Below are positions 54,824 through 64,000 of a stretch of 64,000 nucleotides of DNA, piece by piece. Within the stretch, counting starts at the first letter, position 1. Each line of letters opens with the position of its first letter. The DNA comes from Symsagittifera roscoffensis. Its lineage: Eukaryota; Xenacoelomorpha; Acoela; Convolutidae. The position numbers and the translations under genes are program-made. The DNA lies in assembly GCF_963678635.1 (NCBI RefSeq), contig NC_087068.1, forward strand, positions 52,724,213 through 52,788,212, written 5' to 3'. The notes beneath the pieces were generated by a model that did no database searches, was not told where the DNA came from, and saw only the letters and a program-made list of their open reading frames with translations.

Positions 54824-56255
54824 CTGCAAAACAAAATAAAAATTGTGAATGAATTTTGATTTCTGAAATCAAAGTGGGATATTCTGGGTTTGGCGATGAT
54901 TTTTGAGTTCTCAATTAAGTTCAGCAAGATAGCAAAATCAGTTTTCGTCCAGCAAGTTTTATAAACTATGAAGTCACAAATATTAAACTTGAAGTTTAGA
55001 TAAGACTTTTCAATCTTTTCTGGACTATAAAAATTTTAATTGGGTTAAATTTTGAATCATCATGAATTTATGCTGAGGATTCAGAGCGACCAAAAAACTA
55101 CCTAAAAGTAAATTTCTGTCACTAGGAGTCGATATAATTTCTCAATTTCAACGTGAATTTTTCTCTTGTATTAAAAATTTTCTGGTGTTTGGTCCGTAAA
55201 TTTTGTGCAGCCGGACATAAAATCTTCGTTTTGGGGCTCGATCGACCAAGGAAACTGGACTCGTTTATTAATAGTAGCATAAAAAGAATCTTCGAGTAAC
55301 GAAGTTGAATCTGTGATTTCTCAAGTGTAGTGCTAATAAACGGGTTAAATGAAGAACTTCTTCCAAAAATTTCGTGTTTTTTAAATTCCCCGCTCCTTGC
55401 ACTTGAGTTCTACGGATAAAAATTGACCAAATTTGAGTTTTTCGTCAGCGTCTAAATAGTGAAAATCAACGATTATGATTAATCAACATTTGATTACAAT
55501 CCTAGTATTTAAAAAAACATTAACATCTAGTGTGAATCAATTAAAATCGGTTATTTTTCACTTTAATAGATAGAGACAAATATGCTCCATTTTTTTCATT
55601 CATTGGGATAAAACATTCAGAGCACATAAAGTCGTTTGCACGGTTAAAAAAAAGTTCACCAAGGGGCCAATCTAGGATTTTCTCGAGGGGGGGGGGGGTG
55701 TTTTCAAAAAAATTTGATAAATTTTGACGACCTGTTTTTTTTCAGGTCGAGCAAATTAGGGTCTTTCCCATTATAGCCCTTCCAGTAATTTATTGCCCCT
55801 CCAACTTTCCCATTATTGAACTCTGAATGTTCCAATTATATACACACTATCCGTACTGATTTATACTACTATATAAACTGAGGTTTATTTTAATGGAAAT
55901 AGTTCAATTATGATAGTAAGTCAACATCTAGACCTCACTTTGTGTTCTGACCTTTTTTCATTATTCGGAGAAAACAGGAAACGGAATTGAATTAATTCGG
56001 CAATAATTGAATCGTTAAACGGCAATTTTTAGTAGAAAAAAAATATTGCACTTATATAGCAACAACGTTAAAGTATCAAATCAAAAGTGGGCTTGTTCTT
56101 TCGCTGATTTTGTTATTTTATGTTTTTTCACAAGAAATGCATATTCAGTTCACGCAGTTGCATTAACAGAAGCGCAATTGCAAACCATTTTTGAACCAAT
56201 TAAAATATTAGGATTTTATGTTCTATCAGGTTTGGCTCAAATTTGATCTCAAATG
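54824..56255. other. Upstream region of the secreted-protein gene
   Basis: AT-rich. A G12 run is at 55687-55698. The ORF 56046-56246 has no motif. Promoter elements cannot be assigned. Confidence 0.4.
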
Positions 56256-56336
56256 GAACGTCTTACTTGAGGATCGAACCCACACCGAACTGCCCGGAAC
56301 GCACTATGTATACGCTGAGCTATATAGCTGGTTTTG
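56256..56336 (-). other. tRNA-like sequence, probably SINE or tRNA pseudogene
   Basis: On the minus strand, tatagctcagcgtatacatag fits an A box and D arm, and gtgggttcgatcctcaag fits a B box and T arm. The T stem has one mismatch and one wobble pair, and the acceptor ends (ccagcta against the 3' side) do not pair well. A tRNA-derived SINE head is more likely than a working tRNA gene. Confidence 0.5.
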
Positions 56337-56389
56337 AAAAGAGACTATAATGATTCATTACTATACTTTCAACTTAATGCTAAATAGCC

Positions 56390-59300
56390 TTAACATCCTC
56401 CGCCCCGAAGCAGCGAGAACCGGAACGAGCTTAACGAGCGGCCTAGTGTAGTTTCCGGAAGCAGTCCTAAGGTTTGCGGAATGGGCGCTGTTGTCTTTGC
56501 CGTAGTTTAGCGACATTATGCGTGCTACTGGGTATTGGCCACTAGGGCTAGTCGATTCAACTTACCACGCTAGCTCTTAGTGCATTGAATGCAGATCTCA
56601 CCAATGCGTTTCAATAGCTCTTATAGCAGATCTCAAGCATAGTTCAACGAATTGGTGATGAATGACGGAAGGGAGGTGACCAACGCACTGATGTTCGTGT
56701 TTAATGTGACAAAATTGGAGAAACAATAAGCGATGTCGGCTATCCAAAATTGTTGGATGGCAAGTTTCGAACGCGGTTGCGGAGACACGGTGGATACGGC
56801 GGGTAGATCTAGCTGAACCGTTCGGTCCGATAAAAGGCGATTGCGATGATATACGGCTTGATGTTTTCACATGTTTTCTAGCTGCTAATAGCTTACATTC
56901 AGTTGGAAATGACTCAAACTGCGAAAGTCGCAAAAGTTTTTCCTCTACAATGACAAGTTCTGCTGGAACAAATATGGCCTTATCTGGTGATCTAAAAGGT
57001 CTATGCTTAGGTGAGAGTCTCAAAAAATATGCGACGAGCTGCTTTATATTAAAGAACGAGCTATACTCTTCCCAAGTGAAGACAAAGTCAGTCAAAACTG
57101 CAGTGCACGGAAAATTTGAAGATAATTCTAAACCCTCATTCAGGCCGTGGACTGGACCATCCAGGCGAGTTTTCTCAGTAACCTCCCTGCATAGATTGAA
57201 AAGCCAATCAGAAGTTTTCAAAAAAGAAGGGCCATTGACATCTAGTTCATCTAGTTCCGGTGTCAGCGGGTTAACTCCACTCAAAACATGGAACCATTTG
57301 TCCATTGAGGTTGAATCCAGATTATCGGTTACTCGGTTAGCTAGAAACACCGGCTCAAACACTGAAGGACTGTAGTGCTGTCAGTCCACATGAACACTTT
57401 GGAAATACTCAGTGTTAGAGCTTTCTCGATATCATCCTTCAGACGAGTAGCAAGAAGCGCAGCTTGAAGTTCCAAAATCGGAACTCAAAGCACCTTCATT
57501 GGGGCTACTCTTGCTTTATCGAAGCCAAGCGCAAGTTAGCATTTGGATTAGGCGTTTTTCTGGGTGAGAATGAATGCTACAGAACATAAAACCTCCAATG
57601 AGCTATCACAGAACATGTGCAGTTCAACCTCATCTACTGGAAAGTCAAACTGGCAACGAAGTATTGAGAGCTGCCCCAAATCTGTAAAGCCGGAGTGGCA
57701 TTCAGTGAGTCTGAGGCCCAACTCATTGGGCACTGGGTCGTCCCACTGTTAGCCACTCAACCGCCATATATCTTTCAGTAGGAAACGTGCGCGCACGGTA
57801 TACGGGGCGACAAGACCTATGGGGTCGATCACGGAAGGCATAAAACTCAGAACCGATCGCTGTGTAAATAGTCTTTGAGTTCGGGGTTAACTCCTTTGCT
57901 CACGAGTAACCTATCGGTGACGTGATCCAATTTGATACCGAGAACATGCGATGTTTGCAGCGCTGATTTAAGGAGGATTTAGTTTCAAGAACAAATTGGG
58001 ATTGTTGCTAACAATTTCTCTGAGGTTAAACCCACCCAACTTAAGGAGTTCAACTAAACTGCGACTTAACGTTAAAGCATCTTCGGGATTTTTCACAGAC
58101 CCAAGGTAGTCATCCTTGTAAAAATTATTCAGCGCGGCGTAAGCGGCTTCGGGATAGCGATCCCGGTTGTCGACGGCTGTTCGGCGAAGAGCACAGTTAG
58201 AACATGTCGGAGAATCTTTCGCTTTAAAAACTGTCTTTTAAATTGAAATACGCTCACATCTGATGTGGCGTTCTCCCACCACAAAAAACGCAAGGAACGT
58301 TCATCGCTTTATAGTAACCCGACCTCCATGAACATGTCTTCGAAGTCTGCTGAAACTGAGTATTTGTGCTCTCGGAAGCGCAATAAAGCAATTAACAGGT
58401 TCTTCAGCAGTTCGGGGCCAACGAGAAGGGAGTTTTTGAAAGGTTTGCTGTAAAACTTAGAAGCACATTTCGAAACGCGCCGAACTTTGCCAGGTTTGTT
58501 CCAGTTTAAAACTGGATTATGCGTTACGTACGATTCCCGATCCGAACGGTTTATTGACACGTGAGGGCTGCCCGAGACTACGTCACCTTTTTGTACATCA
58601 CCTCGGATATCTGATGCGTATTGAATTTTGAGTTTTAAATCTTTTTGTAGACGCTTTTCAAGAGACTAAACCGGACCAACGAGGCGTAAAAGCTATCGGG
58701 AAGAAGAATTGTGTCTGCAGCACAGATCCTTCCAACAAAATAACAACTGCCATAATGAAGCGTAGTAAATCAAAAAGTTTCGGAGAGCGTTTATCAGCTG
58801 CGAAACGAGAATCAGCTTGTTTAAAAGTGTCATACGATTCTAGCTCGCACCACTTCTTCACCACTTCATCAAGTGCTACGTCTTTATAATTGCACTTGAA
58901 AGTGGCGGCTCGAACGCTAATTGGCGAGGAAAGTGGGCCACTAAGATCCCACCAATGGGTATAAGTACAGCGACAAGAGTATTTTGGTTTCTTTCTTGGA
59001 AGTATTCGAGAGGCTTGATTGCATCAAAGACATCCTGCCCCAATATCATCTCAACGTCGGAGTAGTTGAAGACATTAAATTTAATTGGCTGCAGATGTGG
59101 AAACTTGTCGTGCAAAATGGGAACTTCAATGGTTTAGGAACCAACGCTCAAGATGATTTTGACCAACGGTGTAACCTTAACGAGTATTCATGGTGATAGA
59201 GTTAAACAAATACGTTCAACTCGACTCGTTGCGTGGGAACTGAATCCGTCGAATTTTGGCCCTTACCAGAACATCTAATCTTGGTGCAGTTAAAATTAAA

Positions 59301-59470
59301 CGCTTTGCAAGGCCTGCCGTGACCCAGGAGTGGGTACAACAGGATTCGCACATTACAGGAGCAGTGGTCACATCTGTGCTTGAACATTTTCCAATCGAAG
59401 CACAGGAAGAAGTCCGCTGAGTTTATCGTAAGGCGGCGACCCGGTTACGTTCGATGACGAAGTTTCCGGC
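56390..59470 (-). pseudogene. Decayed Pao/BEL retrotransposon pol
   Basis: Minus-strand order, high to low coordinates. Protease-end block DVEMILGQDVFDAIKPLEYF (about 59060-59000). KKWCELESYDTFKQADSRFA (about 58860-58800). Reverse transcriptase start YVTHNPVLNWNKPGKVRRVS and LLIALLRFREHKYSVSADFE (58530-58320), then RFLWWENATSDV (about 58290-58250). Connection and RNase H: VELHMFCDSSLEV (about 57630), then after a stop PILELQAALLATRLKDDIEK and VFMWTDSTTVLQ (about 57480-57385), VFEPVFLANRVTD (57360). Integrase zinc region FESFPTECKLLAARKHVK and HPTILDSRHR (about 56910-56730). Finally a C-terminal block PSGQYPVARIMSLNYGKDN with TRPLVKLVPVL (56550-56400). Order and motifs are those of Pao/BEL. 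Many stops and shifts, and the integrase core is deleted between about 56600 and 56570. Dead. It abuts the Ty3-like relic at about 59530. Confidence 0.85.
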
Positions 59471-61409
59471 TTTTTCTAGCTCGGCGCGGCGATATTGTTT
59501 GAATTTGAATGGCTTGTGGATTTTGAAATCAGTTCACCAAGTAAATCTCATGGTAAATATATAATTCAAACACACGATGTAGAATAAGAATTTTCAAAAG
59601 TATTCACAGAATACATAAAAAAGATACAACATCAAAACTTACAGAGAGCAAATTCACTATTTACTAACAATGTATTTTCATTAATATATAGTTACTTATC
59701 TATACTAGAAAAAATAGAAACCCCAAGTACTTCACCAGTTCAAACATCAAGACACACGAAAGTAAGAAATGAAATTGCAGCGTTTTCAGAATTTTTAAAT
59801 GCAATCCGTGAAAATTTATCAAGCAATGAAGTCTCACAAAATGTTAAACATGAATTGCAAAAAATCTTAGCATGGTTTATTATGATTGATTATTTCACAC
59901 ATAATTTTGATTTAATTTCACCAGCAAGAAAGAATTTTAGACCCCTAAGTACGAACGACGACACTGTCTTATCAGAACAATCAGATTATCTTTGGGACCC
60001 CGATAGGTCTCACCCACTATTTTTGAACATACCAATAGACATCTCAAGTCAAGCAATTAACACAATCTCTATTCACAAAGACTATGTAAAAGTAATTCCA
60101 TTCACAATAAACGCAACACCTTCAAACTATAATTCACTTTTACCTGATAGAAGAGGAAATAATAGTTTAAACTCACTTATTTTACAACAAGAAAATCTAA
60201 TTGGAACTAGAAATCTTACCCAACAAGATATTCAAACACCATCACATTTTGTAAATGAAGAAATAGTCGAAACAATAGCAATAACCACACAACAAAGTAT
60301 TTCACCAATACACCCAACCGTTACAACGCATAGACCTAAAAATCCAATATTACTACAGGTAACAATTAATCCACGGCTGAAACCTCCGTTGTTCCAAAAT
60401 ATTGTCAGTGGACCACAAACAACTCATCCACCCCCAATAAACACGCAAAATCGTTTAATTTCACAAAGATTATCAAACTCAGTAAATTTTCATGACAACC
60501 CTCTTACTTCACAAGATAAAAGTGAAAATTACCCAACTTTCCAACAAAACAGATCTAAACAACAAACACCTTATTATACACCTAACTATTTATCATCGGA
60601 TGATGATGACTACTACTAATCAGATATTTTTGCACCATATACACGGGAATATTGTGTACAAAAACCTCGACAAAATCAAGCATCTTAAAATATAATTTTT
60701 TACCCACAAAATTCAGCTAGTACACAAACTCATCAACCATTGCAAATGCAAAACCCAACTAGTACGCAATCCTATCAATCAATACAGATACAAAACACTG
60801 TAAGTACACAATCTTATCAACCAACACAAATGCAAAACGAAATCTCGTTGCCATATTTTTAGAACATAATGAAATAACAAACAGTCAGCTTACAAATTTC
60901 TCACAAATACCAAATGCCGCAGAATCACTACAAATGACAATGAATCTATATATAATGAGTGGATCGTCAAAAATATCAAATAAACCATTTATGGTTTTCA
61001 CAGGCAAAGACCCTCAATTTTCCGTAGAAGATTATTTAAATGCAGTCACAGCAATTTTAATTTTGAATATAGGACCTGAACCAAAAAATACACCACGTCA
61101 TCAAAATTGGATACATAGACGATTAGCGTTGATCCAACAACGCTTGATAGTGCAGCTCAAAAATGGTTTTCAGTTTTACCTAAAGACATAAAATCAGATT
61201 GGAAAAGGTTTACACGAGAGTTTTCAAAAATGTTTGATTCTGAAAGAAACAAACAACATCAAACAGTTTTATATAACGAAACTCGTAGATTATCAAAGGA
61301 ATCAATCAAACAATTAGCAGTTAGAATCGAAACACTAGTTCGAAAAGCATATTCACTCATAATTACACTCATGATTAAAAAAAAACACCAAAATTGACAG
61401 AAATCTTAA

Positions 61410-62130
61410 TGATGACTCTAACACCTCAATTAAGAAAAAAAGCAATTAAAAAGAGAGCATCACATCCCTCCTCAATTAGAGAACCAGATTTAGATTTTAG
61501 AAAACTAGTTGATAAACTAGAACAAGCTGCAATCACAATGAAACTCGAAGAAACAGAGAATCGTAAACTACAATATGCTAATAGAGTCCAAACAAATACT
61601 ACACATATAAATAACATACATGACTAAGACGTAAATTTACCCAAAAAATCACTAAAATTTTGAACATCTATGAGAAAAAAACAATTTTTAAAGGTAAACG
61701 TTCTTTCAAAAAATTGTTTAATTATTGCCGATGATACGGACTCATGATTACAAAACACAATAACTACAAAAAGTTTATTGGTGACTCTAACATCTCAATT
61801 AGGAAAAATAGCAATTTAAAAGAGAGCATCACATCCCTCCTCATTTCGAGAACCAGATTTAGGTTTTAGAAAACTAGTCGATAAACTAGAACAAGCTGAA
61901 ATCACAATGAAACTCGAAGAAACAGAGAATCTTAAACTACATTACTTTAATTGAATCCAAACAAATACTACACACATAACTACCATACATAACTCAGACG
62001 TAGATTTATCCGAAAAAATCACAGATATTTTGCACATCTATGAGAAAAATCCATTTTTAAAGGTAAACAATCTTTCAAAAACTGGTGTAATTATTGCTTA
62101 CGATACGGACACAGCCTTGCCGAGTGTCGA
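61410..62130 (+). repeat. 369-bp internal gag duplication in the relic
   Basis: gagagcatcacatccctcct occurs about 369 bases apart (about 61455 and 61824), with flanking homology from the MTLTPQLRK block to the zinc-knuckle region. The first copy's knuckle (about 61720) is broken by a stop. Confidence 0.75.
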
Positions 62131-64000
62131 CAAAAACAGCAAAATAACCAAAATAAACCACAAAATTACAAAGAACCAAATAAATCACTTTATCAATTAA
62201 TGAAAAAAAAATTTACCAAATAAAAATATTCACAGTAAAAAATGTTCTGGAAAACCACTTCCAAATAGCTCAAATTATTCGAGAAACCAATCACCCTTTA
62301 ACTCTAATTTTAGACGTAGATCGCCAGAACAAAGAAATACACAAAATTTCTCACAAAATAGATACAATAGATCAAATAGTCAAAACAATCAGTATCGAAA
62401 TAACTATTCATGATCAAACTCCAGAAATAGACACTATTCAAATAACAGATTGAGAAACTTATCTTACAATAGAAACAGGAAGTATTCCAACAATAGAAAT
62501 AGAAGCTATTCAAATAATCGAAATCATTTATCAAAACAACAGATCAAGAAATAATTCAAACAACAGATCAAATTGTCAAAGACCCAACAACAATTAATAT
62601 CAAAATAGATCACGAGATGACTCGCAAAATAGAAACTCAAACTATAACAATCAATAAAGGAATTATTCCCAATCCGCTCATAGAAATAACAACCGTTAAA
62701 CCGTTTCCCAAAACAAGTAAAGAAGCAACACACCAAAAAATCAAAGGCAAATTAATCAAGTACGAACAACTGAAGAAACAAATTCAGACCCCCTGGTATC
62801 GATAGTACAGAAAGTACTGAATTACAATTAAATCACATATATTACAGTCAACAATATTTTACAACTATTAGATACATGTCAATCAACAATTCCTGATGAA
62901 GAGTTATCGATAAATAATATAAAAAATAACGAAAAAAGAAAATCAGACTATTTCACAAAATGATTTATTTTCAAACATCATTTAAAATATCACATTATAC
63001 AGTAGAATAACAGAAATTTCTAACAGTGTTTATTTTCAACACTCTCAAATAACACAGACCGAATTTGAAAAATTAGCCGATTTTTTATCAAAAAACCCAA
63101 CAGTTTATGCAACATCTAAATTTTACGTTGGAAAAAAATTCACCATTACATCTACCTTTGAAACTTGATGCAATTTTGGAAATAAACAAAGGGCAAGTAA
63201 AGTACCAATACATTTACATGATGAAGTAAATAGATTACTTGACATTTTAGAACAATATGAAATCATATCACCAGTAAATAAAGAAGAACAACCAAAAAGA
63301 AAAACCTTTATTAACCCAGTTATCATCCTAGCTAAAAAAAGAATCACTAAAAATAGTTCTAGACAAAAGATATTTCAGTTCACTCATTGATGAATCTAAA
63401 TGTAATTGGTCTATTGAACCCATTCAAGTAATTCTAACAAAAAAAAACGGTAAGTATTTCACAACCGCAGATATGAATAGTGCATATAATCAAACGCCAT
63501 TAGACGAACAATCACGACGATTGACACAACTTCTACAATTACTACACACATAACTACCACTCATAACTCAGACGTAGATTTATCCGAAAAAATCACAGAT
63601 ATTTTGCACATCTATGAGAAAGATCCAGTTTTAAAGTTAAACCATCTTTCAAAAATTGGTGTAATTATTACTTACGATACGGACAGAGCTTTGCCGAGTG
63701 TCGACAAAAACAGCAAGATAACCAAAATAAACCACAAAAGTACAAAGAACCAAATAAATCACTTTATCAATTAATGAAAAAAACTTACCAAATAAAAATA
63801 TTCACAGTAATAATAGTTCTGGAAAACCACTTCCAATAGCTCAAATTATTCGAGAAACCAATCACCCTTTAACTCTAATTTTAGACGTAGATCGCCAGAA
63901 CAAAGAAACACACGAAAATTCTCACAAAATAGATACAATAGATCAAATAGTCAAAACAGTCAGTATCGAAATAACTATTCATGATCAAACTCCAGAAACA
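61961..64000 (+). repeat. ~1.57-kb tandem repeat of knuckle-to-RT segment
   Basis: acaaatactacacacataac at 61961 recurs as acaattactacacacataac at 63535 (shift 1574). The sequences then stay nearly the same to the window end (for example tcagacgtagatttatccg and gtcgacaaaaacagc). The unit contains the zinc knuckle, the N/R/S/Y-rich tract, and the RT start after the internal deletion. Similarity between copies is very high, so the duplication is younger than the general decay. Confidence 0.85.

Larger units (their letters stand above)
59530..64000 (+). mobile_element. Older, rearranged relative of the giant element (5' truncated)
   Basis: Starts abruptly with sequence matching about 37826 of the giant element. 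Gag runs to the zinc knuckle (NYCLRYGHSLAECR at about 62090-62130) with many stops and shifts. After the N/R/S/Y-rich tract (to about 62820) it jumps to sequence matching about 41970, losing about 1.1 kb including the protease. It continues with the reverse transcriptase start (SPVNKEEQPK at about 63270; TADMNSAYNQ at about 63468). At about 63528 it returns to gag sequence. LTRs, integrase and downstream ORFs are not in the window. The plus-strand A-richness matches the giant element. It is not functional. Confidence 0.9.

Noticed and set aside
56256-56336. Working tRNA gene on the minus strand
   Set aside because: A and B boxes are good but acceptor and T stems do not pair fully; a SINE or pseudogene is more likely.

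Overview
This window looks like repeat-rich, AT-rich nuclear DNA of an invertebrate animal. The reasons are spliced-gene signals (phase-1 introns, GTAAGT donors, TTTTGCAG-type acceptors), satellite and minisatellite arrays, SINE-like tRNA fragments, and relics of Ty3/gypsy, Pao/BEL and Polinton/Maverick elements. I cannot name the species. There is no bacterial gene, CRISPR array, rRNA or intact tRNA gene.

Layout. 0-2 kb: a GTCA-rich simple repeat and a ~135-bp satellite. 2.3-3.7 kb: a broken Artemis/SNM1-like DNA-repair nuclease pseudogene. 3.7-4.4 kb: minisatellites. 6.4-10 kb: three tandem ~1.24-kb units. 11.3-11.7 kb: a GGAGGGGTC minisatellite. 12.6-15.4 kb: a decayed retrotransposon gag. 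15.4-16.8 kb: a near-identical 702-bp tandem duplication. 17.5-21 kb (minus strand): a decayed Polinton-like element with integrase, F54H12.2-like protein and adenain-like protease. 21-24.9 kb: decayed plus-strand coding of unknown type, ending at a 200-bp assembly gap. 25-29 kb: mostly featureless AT-rich DNA.

29.3-54.8 kb holds, on the minus strand, a plausible live host gene. It encodes a small secreted cysteine-containing protein in five predicted exons, all separated by phase-1 introns. Its first intron has been expanded by an 18.9-kb LTR retroelement in the opposite orientation.

That element (35473-54330) is the centrepiece. It has 410-bp LTRs that I read as identical, a 4-bp target duplication (CAGT), a primer-binding site, an intact 2740-residue Gag-Pol and about 8 kb of extra genes. 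These are a basic leader ORF, two tiny membrane proteins, a 378-codon frame with no ATG, an envelope glycoprotein broken by one stop and one frame change (resembling glycoproteins of chuvirus-like negative-strand RNA viruses) and a 599-residue protein I do not recognise. Several ORFs overlap as ATGA or by a few bases. A consensus splice donor follows the last stop codon. The likely scheme is Gag-Pol from full-length RNA and the downstream ORFs from spliced or coupled translation; this is inference.

56.4-59.5 kb: a decayed Pao/BEL pol on the minus strand. 59.5-64 kb: an older, deleted and tandemly rearranged relative of the giant element, running off the window.
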